64,000 nucleotides of DNA from Leptospira terpstrae serovar Hualin str. LT 11-33 = ATCC 700639 (lineage in GTDB: Bacteria > Spirochaetota > Leptospiria > Leptospirales > Leptospiraceae): NCBI RefSeq assembly GCF_000332495.1, contig NZ_AOGW02000006.1:496001-560000 (forward strand), given 5' to 3'. Both the position numbers and the translations under genes were made by a program. Under the pieces are notes generated by a model. It had not been told where the DNA came from and did no database searches. It saw only the letters and a list, made by a program, of their open reading frames with translations. Below, piece by piece: positions 37,040-45,436 of the stretch. Positions within the stretch are counted from its first letter, which is position 1, and each line of letters opens with the position of its first letter.

Positions 37040-39574
37040 ATGATGACTCAAGACCCTTATCATTTAATCGGAAATTATAGAACGATTCCTGGAGTTTATG
37101 ATGAACTCTATGATGCAGATGGTCAAATTCGAAACAAATATAAGTTCTTGGTCAAATCCTTCCAAGAACTTGGACCAGCCGAACTAGTCAATCGCCGACG
37201 AGATACGGATCGAATTCTAAGAGAAAATGGTGTAACTTATAATTTATACCAAACCGACTCACCGGAAGCAAAAGAAAGGCCATGGGATTTAGATTTATTC
37301 CCTTTGGTTATGGAAAGTGAAGAGTGGAGAGTGTTGGAAAGAGGACTTAACCAACGTGCAGATTTATTAGATGCACTGGTTAGAGATGTTTATTCCAAAA
37401 GACGACTGTTACACGAGAAAAAAATTCCTCCAGAAATTCTTTTTAATGAAACATCCTTTCTTAGGGCTTGTGATGGCATGTATGATTCCAACCACTTTCT
37501 TGCGAGGAATCCGGCTCTGCTTTTTTTTGTATGCGATTTGATTCGCGCAGCAGATGGAAATTTTTATGTTTTGAATGATAGAGTACAGGCCCCATCTGGC
37601 TCTGGTTATTCCCTCGAAAACCGTATCGTACTCTCTAGAATTTTTCCCAGTATGTATCGTGATGCAATGGTTCATAGAGTTGCTGTATATTTTCGGTCTT
37701 TACGAAAATCATTAACTCAGCTAGCGGGCGTTACTGGCCGTGAACCAGTAATCGTATTATTAACACCAGGCCCATCGAATGAAACTTACTTTGAACATGC
37801 ATATTTAGCCGGTTATTTAGGTTACACCTTAGTTCAAGGCGAAGACCTTACTGTAAGAAAAAATAAAGTATACATGAAGACCGTAGAAGGTTTGCAACAG
37901 ATCGATTTGATATTACGAAGAGTCGACGACGATTTTATGGATCCACTCGAATTACGAGGGGATTCTCTTCTGGGAGTTCCAGGACTTTTGGAATCGGTTC
38001 GTTCTGGAAATGTAAAAATTGCAAATCCAATTGGAACTGGATTTTTAGAAAACAGAGCCTTATTACCATTTTACTCAGATTTATGCCGCTTTTATTTAGG
38101 CGAAGATTTGATTCTTCCCATGGCACCAACGTATTGGATGGGAACACCACACCACTTTCAATTGGTTTTACAAAATCCCGAAAAGTATGTTTTTAAAACG
38201 GTATCGCGTACGGATGAAGAAAAACCGGTCACTTTTATTGAACTAAGTGGGGACAGAAAAGATTCCTTTTTATACAAACTAAGATTATCACCGAATCGTT
38301 TTATAGCGCAAGAAATGATTGCTTCTGCCACGGTACCTGTGTTAGGTGAAAATGGATTTCGTCCAGGTCGTGCCATTATGAGAACCTTTGTCTCCTCTTC
38401 TGGATCAGGTTACCAAACCATGGCAGGTGGACTCGTCAGAGTATCACCATCCTTAGATGATTTTTTTATCACCAGCCAAAGGGGAGCTTGGAGTAAAGAT
38501 TTATGGGTTCTCGCAACGGAAACTCAAAAAGAAGAATCACTACTCGTTCCAAAATCGGACCAAGTATTAATTTCAAGAAAAAGTGCCGGTGTGCCGAGCC
38601 GGGTTGCAGACAATTTGTTTTGGTTGGCTCGTTATTTGGAACGTTCAGAAAACCAAACAAGAGTTATACGAGAAGCTACTTATAAAATATTACAAGTAGA
38701 AGATGGATACGAAAGAGAATCATTAGAAAATTCGTTAAAACTAGTCACACATGTTACTAATAGCTATCCAGGTTTTATTGGGGATGATGCGGGTGATCTA
38801 TTCTTAAATCCATTCCCTGAACTACAACGATTGACTACAAATCGTCAAGTGGTAGGAAGTTTGGCGTTTCATTTGAGAAGTTTGGTATTGGCTTCAAAAT
38901 CAGTTCGGGATCGTCTTTCCGAAGATATGAAAAAGATTTTATTGCAGTTAGAAGACCAATCCAATCATGAAATTGAATCGTATGATCAAATCATAGACTT
39001 TTTACAAAAGATTGTCGTGAACTTATCCTCTCTCACTGGATTGTCCTTTGAAAATATGAGTAGAGAAGCTGGTTGGTATTTCTTAAATTTAGGCCGAAGA
39101 ATAGAAAGATCTATCAATATGATATTGATGTTACAAGGAATGATTCGGTGGGATAGTTTTAGAGACAAAGCTTCTTTTGAAACATTTTTGCGCATTAATG
39201 ATATTCGATTAACATATAATAGGCGATATAGTGGAAAAATTGATCAGGAGTCAGTATTAGATATTTTGTTATTTGATACTACCAATCCTAGGTCTTTTGC
39301 TTATCAGTTAGAACAAATTAATTCAGACATACAGTTTTTACCTGGAAAAGATGAGAAAGTAGTTTATTCGGAAGATCGAGCCGCCTTACAATTGTATACC
39401 CACTTTAAAATGAAAGACATATCCATTTTCTTTGAATCAGAAAATCCTTTAGAATCAGTTTCTGTTTGGTTAGAAGAATTACATACTTATTTGAAACAAT
39501 TATCGGAAGCATTATCAGCTAGATATTTCAACTATACCGAAGAACAAACAAGGATCGGTGATGGGAATGGCTGA
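37040..39574 (+). CDS. Circularly permuted ATP-grasp + alpha-E fusion protein
   Basis: This 844-residue protein combines an N-terminal circularly permuted ATP-grasp domain (about residues 30-500: NRRRDTDRILRENGVTYN, DRVQAPSGSGYSLENR, DLILRRVDDDFMDP) with a C-terminal alpha-E domain (from about residue 520: SRVADNLFWLARYLERSENQT). The fused order equals the order of the two separate genes at 31376 and 32811, so duplication followed by fusion or fission is likely. The start codon directly follows the preceding TAG. The glycine loop seen in the first copy is less conserved here. Confidence 0.9.
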   Translation: MMTQDPYHLIGNYRTIPGVYDELYDADGQIRNKYKFLVKSFQELGPAELVNRRRDTDRILRENGVTYNLYQTDSPEAKERPWDLDLFPLVMESEEWRVLERGLNQRADLLDALVRDVYSKRRLLHEKKIPPEILFNETSFLRACDGMYDSNHFLARNPALLFFVCDLIRAADGNFYVLNDRVQAPSGSGYSLENRIVLSRIFPSMYRDAMVHRVAVYFRSLRKSLTQLAGVTGREPVIVLLTPGPSNETYFEHAYLAGYLGYTLVQGEDLTVRKNKVYMKTVEGLQQIDLILRRVDDDFMDPLELRGDSLLGVPGLLESVRSGNVKIANPIGTGFLENRALLPFYSDLCRFYLGEDLILPMAPTYWMGTPHHFQLVLQNPEKYVFKTVSRTDEEKPVTFIELSGDRKDSFLYKLRLSPNRFIAQEMIASATVPVLGENGFRPGRAIMRTFVSSSGSGYQTMAGGLVRVSPSLDDFFITSQRGAWSKDLWVLATETQKEESLLVPKSDQVLISRKSAGVPSRVADNLFWLARYLERSENQTRVIREATYKILQVEDGYERESLENSLKLVTHVTNSYPGFIGDDAGDLFLNPFPELQRLTTNRQVVGSLAFHLRSLVLASKSVRDRLSEDMKKILLQLEDQSNHEIESYDQIIDFLQKIVVNLSSLTGLSFENMSREAGWYFLNLGRRIERSINMILMLQGMIRWDSFRDKASFETFLRINDIRLTYNRRYSGKIDQESVLDILLFDTTNPRSFAYQLEQINSDIQFLPGKDEKVVYSEDRAALQLYTHFKMKDISIFFESENPLESVSVWLEELHTYLKQLSEALSARYFNYTEEQTRIGDGNG

Positions 39575-40448
39575 TTTTAAAGTGATCCACAAAACTAAAT
39601 ATAGTTATGATGATACTGTCGCTTATTGTCATAATATGGCACACATGTATCCATTGACATCGCCTCATCAGGATTGTTTTCGAACTCATGTGACCGTAAA
39701 TCCCAAACCAGTAGTTTCTTCTTTTCGAAGAGATTATTTTGGAAACCAAGTATTTTTATTTTCTGTTGAGGATCCGCACCGATTTTTAGAAGTCGTTGTA
39801 GAATCTACAGTTCGGACTCACCACTCGTTAGGATTAGATTTATATAAATCCACACCTTGGGAAAACATATATTCACTCATTCACGAATCCACATTAGATG
39901 CAGACCTTCTTTCCATAGAATATATCCAGCCATCTTCTTTCATTGCAGCTAAAGAAAGTTATTCAGAGTTTGCTCGGATGTTTTTTACGAATGGTAAACC
40001 TGTTTATGCAGCTGCGTTGGATATGACGAGTTATATTTACCAAACATTCCAATATGATCCGAAGGCTACCAGTATCAATACTCCTATAGATCAAATTCTT
40101 TATGAAAGAAAAGGGGTTTGCCAGGATTTTTCCCACTTAATGATTGCCGCATTACGCTCGCTAAAGATTCCTACACGTTATGTGAGTGGATATTTAGAAA
40201 CATTACCCCCTCCCGGAACTCAAAAATTACAAGGAAGTGATGCGACACATGCTTGGGTTTCTGTTTATTGTCCTACTTTTGGATGGATGGATTTTGATCC
40301 TACAAATGGTAAAATCATAACAGAGGAATATATTATAACAGCTGTTGGGCGAGATTATGCTGACGTATCACCCTTAAAAGGGATATTGTTCGGAGGCGGA
40401 AAACACAAACTCAAAGTTGAAGTAGATGTAATTCGTGAGCAAATATGA
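39561..40448 (+). CDS. Transglutaminase-like cysteine peptidase family protein
   Basis: This 295-residue protein has an N-terminal beta-rich domain (residues 1-90: FKVIHKTKYSYDDTVAYC) common to bacterial transglutaminase-like proteins. The catalytic domain has Cys187 (GVCQDFSH), His230 (DATHAWVSV) and Asp246 (DFDPTNG), a complete triad. No signal peptide is visible, so action is likely cytoplasmic. The ATG at 39561 has AAGGA 6 bp upstream; it overlaps the ATP-grasp fusion gene by 14 bp. It closes the five-gene unit. Confidence 0.9.
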   Translation: MGMADFKVIHKTKYSYDDTVAYCHNMAHMYPLTSPHQDCFRTHVTVNPKPVVSSFRRDYFGNQVFLFSVEDPHRFLEVVVESTVRTHHSLGLDLYKSTPWENIYSLIHESTLDADLLSIEYIQPSSFIAAKESYSEFARMFFTNGKPVYAAALDMTSYIYQTFQYDPKATSINTPIDQILYERKGVCQDFSHLMIAALRSLKIPTRYVSGYLETLPPPGTQKLQGSDATHAWVSVYCPTFGWMDFDPTNGKIITEEYIITAVGRDYADVSPLKGILFGGGKHKLKVEVDVIREQI

Positions 40449-40524
40449 ACTTATAATTAGAATTTTTTGTAAGAAGTGAATTCTAATGGAGAGATTTGTG
40501 GTATTGTGATAGAAGGAATGCATT

Positions 40525-40588
40525 GGGTGGCGGGTCTAGTTCCCCACCCTGGATCGGGCGGGGATACCAATATCCCATCTGTACCGCC
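40525..40588. repeat. GC-rich structured intergenic element
   Basis: Two hairpins stand next to each other between convergent genes. GGGTGG (40525-40530) pairs with CCACCC (40544-40549). GGCGG (40557-40561) pairs with CCGCC (40584-40588) around an inner GGGATA/TATCCC stem (40561-40566 with 40571-40576). The stretch is much richer in G and C than its surroundings. It could be a bidirectional terminator or one copy of a dispersed REP-like repeat; only one copy is in the window. Confidence 0.5.
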
Positions 40589-40589
40589 G

Positions 40590-40952
40590 CTACCCCAACT
40601 TTTCCTTCCACTCCTCTTCTTTAAACCCAACCAAAACCCAACCCTCCCCAACGACAAACGGCCTTTTTACCAAATTCCCGTTCGCAGAAAGTTCCTTAAA
40701 AATCTGTTCTTCTGTAAGAGTTCCCAACTTTTCCTTCCAATTCCCTTCTCTGTAGTCTTTTCCTGAAGTATTAAATAGTCTCTTGATATCACCTAAGTAT
40801 TGTTTTGCTTTTTTCAGCTCGGCAGTGGTGGGTGGAGTTTCTCTAATCGGAATTTGTTTGAAATCTACTTTTTTAGATTTCAAATACTTTAGGGCATTGC
40901 GACAGGTACTACATCCAGAATATTCGTAAACTTTGGGATTGGAACGACTCAT
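40590..40952 (-). CDS. ArsC/Spx/MgsR-family thioredoxin-fold protein
   Basis: This 120-residue protein begins with VYEYSGCSTCRNALKYLK, giving the family CxxC near residues 14-17, and has FKQIPIRETPPT followed by LFNTSG and a C-terminal KRPFVV segment. These are typical of the ArsC/Spx/YffB fold. Arsenate reductase, Spx-like regulator or unknown thiol reductase are all possible; the Arg triad that decides arsenate reduction is not clear. It is divergent from murB with a 54-bp gap. Confidence 0.8.
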   Translation of the reverse strand: MSRSNPKVYEYSGCSTCRNALKYLKSKKVDFKQIPIRETPPTTAELKKAKQYLGDIKRLFNTSGKDYREGNWKEKLGTLTEEQIFKELSANGNLVKRPFVVGEGWVLVGFKEEEWKEKLG

Positions 40953-41006
40953 AAGACAGATTTTCTTACTTACGATTTTTGCGGAAACTTTTTATTGGAA
41001 CTATCT

Positions 41007-42092
41007 ATGTTAGTCCAAAACAATATTCCCTTGGCACCACTTACGACATTGCGATTGGGCGGAGAGGCAAGATTTTTCATTTCAATTAAGACAACGGAAG
41101 ACCTAATACACGCTTTAGAATTTTGTAAAAAGGAAAACTTACCTTATTTTATTTTAGGCGGTGGCTCTAATACCATCTTTCTGGATTCTGGTTTTCCAGG
41201 TGTTGTCTTTCAAATCCAAATTCCTGGTATTCGTTGTTTAGATGCAACTGAAAGTCATACCATTTTTCAAGTAGGTGCTGGTGTCATTTGGGATCATTTT
41301 GTTGAATATACAGTAAAACAGGGATTAGCTGGAATTGAATGTCTTTCTGGAATTCCAGGCTCGGTGGGCGCCTCTCCTATACAGAATATTGGAGCATATG
41401 GCCAAGAAGTAAAAGATATCATTTTAAAAGTCGAATGTATGACTCCAACTGGCGAAATTATTTCAATATCAAAAGAGGATTGTAAATTTCGTTATCGTAA
41501 TAGCGAATTTAAATCAGGAATCTACAACGATTGTATTGTTGTATCGGTTACATTTCAATTATCAAAATTGACTCCCCCCTGTTTGCGTTACCCGGAAGTA
41601 CAAAAAGCATGGGAAAAATATAAATCTGAAATTTCTGCGTCGGAGTTGCCTTCCTCAGAGCTAAGAATTTTTCAAATGGAAGCAGTAAGAAATTTGGTCA
41701 TCCAATTAAGAAAGAAAAAATCAATGGTATTGGATGAACTAGATCCAAACACACGTTCGGCGGGTTCATTTTTTACAAATCCTATTCTCTCCGATGGGGA
41801 AACTGAAAGATTTTTAGAAACTGCAAAAATGCTTGGTTTTGACAATCCCCCTGTGTATCCAGAATTGCCAGGATACAAAAAAATCTCTGCAGCATGGCTA
41901 ATCGAAAACTCTGGCATTCAAAAAGGATCGAAATATCCTGGAGGAGTAGGCATCTCAGAAAACCATTGTTTGGGTCTAATAAATATAGAGGGTACGACTT
42001 CTGCACTTCTGCAAATGGCTGAATCGGTCAGAAAAAGTGTTTTTGAAAAATTTTCCATTCGATTGGAAATGGAACCGGTCATAAGACCCTAA
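41007..42092 (+). CDS. murB: UDP-N-acetylenolpyruvoylglucosamine reductase
   Basis: This 361-residue flavoenzyme reduces UDP-GlcNAc-enolpyruvate to UDP-MurNAc in peptidoglycan synthesis. It shows N-terminal TTLRLGGEARFF, the FAD motif ILGGGSNTIF, CLSGIPGSVGASPIQNIGAYGQE, and the catalytic-region segments SAGSFFTNP and GISENHCLGLIN. The ATG at 41007 follows TTGGAA. mltG, another cell-wall gene, starts 45 bp downstream. Confidence 0.94.
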   Translation: MLVQNNIPLAPLTTLRLGGEARFFISIKTTEDLIHALEFCKKENLPYFILGGGSNTIFLDSGFPGVVFQIQIPGIRCLDATESHTIFQVGAGVIWDHFVEYTVKQGLAGIECLSGIPGSVGASPIQNIGAYGQEVKDIILKVECMTPTGEIISISKEDCKFRYRNSEFKSGIYNDCIVVSVTFQLSKLTPPCLRYPEVQKAWEKYKSEISASELPSSELRIFQMEAVRNLVIQLRKKKSMVLDELDPNTRSAGSFFTNPILSDGETERFLETAKMLGFDNPPVYPELPGYKKISAAWLIENSGIQKGSKYPGGVGISENHCLGLINIEGTTSALLQMAESVRKSVFEKFSIRLEMEPVIRP

Positions 42093-42137
42093 AAAAGATT
42101 TGGTAATTGTCGATAGAACAAAGAGAATGGGGATGGA

Positions 42138-43160
42138 ATGAACTCGAAACTTAAAAAATACCTGATTCTATCAGGACTTGGTGTTTCCTTACTACTGGTT
42201 TTAGCCTTAATTGGTTTTTTCGTTGTCGACGAAATCAAAGGGGGAGCTGTTGGGGATGGTCAAAACAAATACGAACTCATCATTGATTCAGGAGAACCAT
42301 CTTCGAGTGTAGTGCGCGAGTTAGCTGCTGCCGGCATGATCAAATCTTCTGTGTATTTCAACTATCTGATTAAATTCACAAGAGCGGGAAACAAAATTAA
42401 ACAAGGTGTCTACGATATCAATGATGGTATGAGTTCCCGTAAAATTCTAGACGTCATTATCTCTGGAAAAGTTAAACTTGTAAACTTCACAGTGCCCGAA
42501 GGATATAACAATCGTCAGATTGGAGATTTATTGGTATCAAAAAAACTGGCAATCTCCCGAGAAGATTTTTTGAAAGTGGCACAAAGCCCTGCTCTACTGA
42601 CAAAATATAATATCCCTGCAAAAACTTTAGAAGGTTATTTATTTCCTGAAACCTATTCAGTTCCTTTAAATTATCCTTTAGAAAGAATTACTGAAATGAT
42701 GATCAAACGATTCTATAAAAAATTAGAATCCATTCCAGAAGCAAAGGATATCAAACCGGCCGAACTCCATTTTCGTGTAGTCCTTGCATCTATCGTAGAA
42801 AGAGAAGCCGTAAGAAAAGAAGAAAGGCCCATGATGGCAGGTGTGTTTCTCACTCGCATTGAAAAAAATATTAATTTGGAATCTTGTGCCACCATACAAT
42901 ATTTATTTGATAAACCGAAAAAAAGACTCTTTGAATCTGACCTAAAAATTGTATCTCCATACAATACATACATCAATGGTGGTTGGCCACCAGGACCTAT
43001 TTCTAATCCCGGTTTACCAGCGTTAGAAGCTTCTTTCAAACCAATGAAGTCAGATAAATTATTCTTTCTTTTGAAACCAGATGGTTCCCACTATTTTTCT
43101 GCGACATTCAAAGAACATTTGGATGCAAAGAAAAAATTTATAGATGTGTTGTACCAATAA
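42138..43160 (+). CDS. mltG: Endolytic murein transglycosylase MltG (YceG family)
   Basis: This 340-residue inner-membrane protein cleaves nascent glycan strands. It has one N-terminal membrane helix (ILSGLGVSLLLVLALIGFFVV), a LysM-like region, then EGYLFPETYSVP and the catalytic-Glu segment VLASIVEREAV. Near the C-terminus come SPYNTYINGGWPPGPISNPG and YFSATFKEH. All are standard YceG signatures and the length is normal. It follows murB on the same strand. Confidence 0.94.
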   Translation: MNSKLKKYLILSGLGVSLLLVLALIGFFVVDEIKGGAVGDGQNKYELIIDSGEPSSSVVRELAAAGMIKSSVYFNYLIKFTRAGNKIKQGVYDINDGMSSRKILDVIISGKVKLVNFTVPEGYNNRQIGDLLVSKKLAISREDFLKVAQSPALLTKYNIPAKTLEGYLFPETYSVPLNYPLERITEMMIKRFYKKLESIPEAKDIKPAELHFRVVLASIVEREAVRKEERPMMAGVFLTRIEKNINLESCATIQYLFDKPKKRLFESDLKIVSPYNTYINGGWPPGPISNPGLPALEASFKPMKSDKLFFLLKPDGSHYFSATFKEHLDAKKKFIDVLYQ

Positions 43161-43206
43161 AAAGAAAATTAAGGTTAACAATTAGGATAGCTAATATCAA
43201 TCTACA

Positions 43207-43464
43207 ATGGATGAAAATATAGTTGAACTAAACATTGCAATCGGTGGGATTTCTAAAGAACTTTTAGATGTACAAAAAGCCTTAGACGCCTACCGTGAAA
43301 AACAAAAACGGAAAGAAGCTATTGATGAAGAAGCCATCGTCTTTGTCACCAAAGCAGAACTTGTCATTGAAAAAGCCGAAAATGGGGAGCTCCAACTAAC
43401 TTCTGACCAAATTCGTCGCATCAAAAGTAATCTTTCAAAAATATTACAAAGACTACAAAAATAG
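43207..43464 (+). CDS. Small helical hypothetical protein
   Basis: This 85-residue, highly charged protein is predicted to form two or three amphipathic helices (LLDVQKALDAYREKQKRKEA and IRRIKSNLSKILQRLQK). It has no cysteines, signal peptide or recognisable domain. It starts 46 bp after mltG and could be the last gene of that unit. No confident function. Confidence 0.6.
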   Translation: MDENIVELNIAIGGISKELLDVQKALDAYREKQKRKEAIDEEAIVFVTKAELVIEKAENGELQLTSDQIRRIKSNLSKILQRLQK

Positions 43465-43477
43465 TCCTTTAACCAAA

Positions 43478-43517
43478 CCTTCATAAAACCTTCACCGGCT
43501 TGTCATCCCACTGTAAC
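43478..43517 (+). promoter_or_regulatory. Tandem Pho-box-like 11-bp repeats
   Basis: Four 7-mers start at 43478, 43489, 43500 and 43511, exactly 11 bp apart: CCTTCAT, CCTTCAC, TTGTCAT and CTGTAAC. The Pho-box half-site is CTGTCAT, matched at 5, 4, 6 and 5 of 7 positions. This spacing is the PhoB/OmpR-family tandem-site geometry. A CATAGT that could serve as a -10 lies 10 bp after the last repeat, upstream of the lipoprotein gene at 43625. Confidence 0.6.
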
Positions 43518-43541
43518 AAATAAAGAACATAGTTTTCAACA

Positions 43542-43588
43542 GCTAGAGGGAGAATTTTTGCAAGTCCCTTTCGGGAAGACCCGCTAGC
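43542..43588 (+). promoter_or_regulatory. Structured 5' leader
   Basis: GCTAG (43542-43546) can pair with CTAGC (43584-43588), enclosing alternative GGGA/TCCC pairings and a TCCC-TTTC-GGGA hairpin at 43565-43576. It lies between the putative Pho-box promoter and the lipoprotein start. It could be a regulatory RNA leader, but matches no riboswitch class I know. Confidence 0.35.
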
Positions 43589-43624
43589 GAAACAAATTCG
43601 AATATTTTCGAAAGAGGATTTAAA

Positions 43625-45388
43625 ATGAAAAGAATTATTAATAGAAGCCTTGTTTTGGCTCTCATCGCTTTGATGGGCCTTACTACGGTGAACTGTCCTG
43701 GTAAGAAGGATGATAACACTTTGCTTTTTGCTGGTTTAGCTTTGTTGCTTAACCAACCGGAATACACTGTTGTACTAACGGGTACATTAAAAACTTCAGG
43801 TGGACTCCCGATCAAAGATGGAAAAGTTACTATCACTGATGCAAGTGGAGTTTTATCAAGTGGACAAGCTGCTCTTTCTGACTTTACAACATGTCAAACC
43901 AATTCTTACGCAACAGCAGGAACTGCAGGTGCTCTAGACGGTGAATTTGTGTTGAGCTTTCGACTCACTTCATTGACTGGAAATCTTACTTTATCTGCTG
44001 TAGAAGCAGTAGGTGCAGATAATACAACAGCTTGTTCCACAGTGACTGCATTGGCTGGAACTGCATTTACTAACTCATTAGGAGATGGAACACTCGGAGT
44101 AAATATTGATCTAAGTAACAGAACAAATGTTGCAGCGTTTCCAGTTACAGCCGCGGGTTATTCTGTAACCGTGAAATCAGTAAACGTATTTGTTAAAGGT
44201 GAATATCCAATTGTAAGTCCAACGGTTGGAGAAAATGTTTGCGACGGGAAACGCCTTTCCGGTGGACCAGTAATTAAATCTGGATCTATTTCAGCGTCAG
44301 AAACTTGGTCTGGTGGAATTCTACTTCAAGGTACAGTATTTATAGAAACTGGAGCAACTATTACAGTAACCCCAGGAACTGCTATCTTTGGGCAAAGAGG
44401 ATCTTCCATTTTCTTTAAACAAGGTTCTAAGTTAGTTTCAAACGGAACTGCCGCAGATCCAATCTGTTGGTCTTCTGCTAGTGCACTTGGGTCTCGTTTC
44501 CCTGGCGATTGGGGTGGAATTGTTGCAATTGGAACTAGTGGTGCTTCAAGAGCTTCGAACACAGAAGGTACTACACCACAAGGTTATGGTGGAGCCATAG
44601 GTTCGGATGTTGAAAATATAAACTTGTCATACAACATAGTTGAATTTGCTGGAAACGAGGTCGCACCAGGTGACGAATTAAATAACCTTTCGATCTATGC
44701 ATCTAAATCAGTATTAAGTCATGTTCAAGTACATAGAGGTTTGGATGATGGAGTGGAAGCTTGGGGAGGATCGGGAACTTGGTCTAATCTTTTAGCAACG
44801 GGTGGATTGGACGATGACTTCGATTTGGATGAAGCATTTACCGGCACGATGACAAATTTAATTGGTCACAAGTATCCTTCTACATGCGGTGGTTCCTTTT
44901 CGACTGATCCACATGGCTTTGAAATGGACGGAACTGACGCAACGAGCGGTGCCGGTTCATCTTGTGCTTCTGGATCTTTAAACAGATGTACGAATCCAAC
45001 GATCACAAATGTAACTTTAGTCGGGGCTTCAATTGCTGCAGGTCAAGGGATGAGACTCAGAGAAGGATTTGCTGGAACTATCAATCGAGCGATCATTTTT
45101 GGATTTGCAGATGCCGCTGCGGTTAGTACGTCTACATCGGGAACTTTTCCAGCCGTAACAGGAACAATTTCTAATTTAGCATATGAAACGGGAAAGACTA
45201 CGGCAATTACGCCTACTGGTTCTACTACAATTACTGCCACACCAATCACTTCTGATGGATCAACAGCAAATTGTGGATTCGGGGATACAAAACCTGACTA
45301 TAGAACTATTGGTTCCCTTTCTGGAACTTACATTGGTGGTGCTTCCACTGAATGGTATAAGGACTGGACTGTTTACAGAGCTAGATAA
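43625..45388 (+). CDS. Exported beta-helix-like lipoprotein paired with a TonB-dependent receptor
   Basis: This 587-residue protein has a signal peptide ending in TTVNC with lipidation at Cys24. The mature part is repetitive and Thr/Ser/Gly-rich: CDGKRLSGGPVIKSGSIS, then GDWGGIVAIG, GYGG, a VEFAGNEVAPGDELN segment, GLDDGVEAWGG and GLDDDFDLDEAF. These motifs match, from memory, a family of exported beta-helix-type proteins often encoded beside TonB-dependent receptors in Bacteroidetes. It probably binds a substrate at the cell surface for the receptor at 46113. The ligand is unknown; the promoter has Pho-box-like repeats. Confidence 0.72.
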   Translation: MKRIINRSLVLALIALMGLTTVNCPGKKDDNTLLFAGLALLLNQPEYTVVLTGTLKTSGGLPIKDGKVTITDASGVLSSGQAALSDFTTCQTNSYATAGTAGALDGEFVLSFRLTSLTGNLTLSAVEAVGADNTTACSTVTALAGTAFTNSLGDGTLGVNIDLSNRTNVAAFPVTAAGYSVTVKSVNVFVKGEYPIVSPTVGENVCDGKRLSGGPVIKSGSISASETWSGGILLQGTVFIETGATITVTPGTAIFGQRGSSIFFKQGSKLVSNGTAADPICWSSASALGSRFPGDWGGIVAIGTSGASRASNTEGTTPQGYGGAIGSDVENINLSYNIVEFAGNEVAPGDELNNLSIYASKSVLSHVQVHRGLDDGVEAWGGSGTWSNLLATGGLDDDFDLDEAFTGTMTNLIGHKYPSTCGGSFSTDPHGFEMDGTDATSGAGSSCASGSLNRCTNPTITNVTLVGASIAAGQGMRLREGFAGTINRAIIFGFADAAAVSTSTSGTFPAVTGTISNLAYETGKTTAITPTGSTTITATPITSDGSTANCGFGDTKPDYRTIGSLSGTYIGGASTEWYKDWTVYRAR

Positions 45389-45402
45389 CAATTAACTCTT
45401 TA

Positions 45403-45429
45403 CCTAGTGACCTTACATGGGTCACTAGG
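45403..45429 (+). promoter_or_regulatory. 10-bp hairpin masking a ribosome binding site
   Basis: CCTAGTGACC (45403-45412) and GGTCACTAGG (45420-45429) form a perfect stem with a 7-base loop. The AGGG Shine-Dalgarno (45427-45430) of the next gene lies mostly inside the 3' arm, 6 bp before its ATG. It would also sit 15 bp after the preceding stop, so it could act as an attenuator or translation switch. Confidence 0.6.
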
Positions 45430-45436
45430 GTCATAT

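Noticed and set aside
40476..40766. 96-codon plus-strand frame over the GC-rich element and ArsC-like gene
   Set aside because: It is Pro/Leu-rich, a shadow of the ArsC-like gene and the hairpin element, with no domain.
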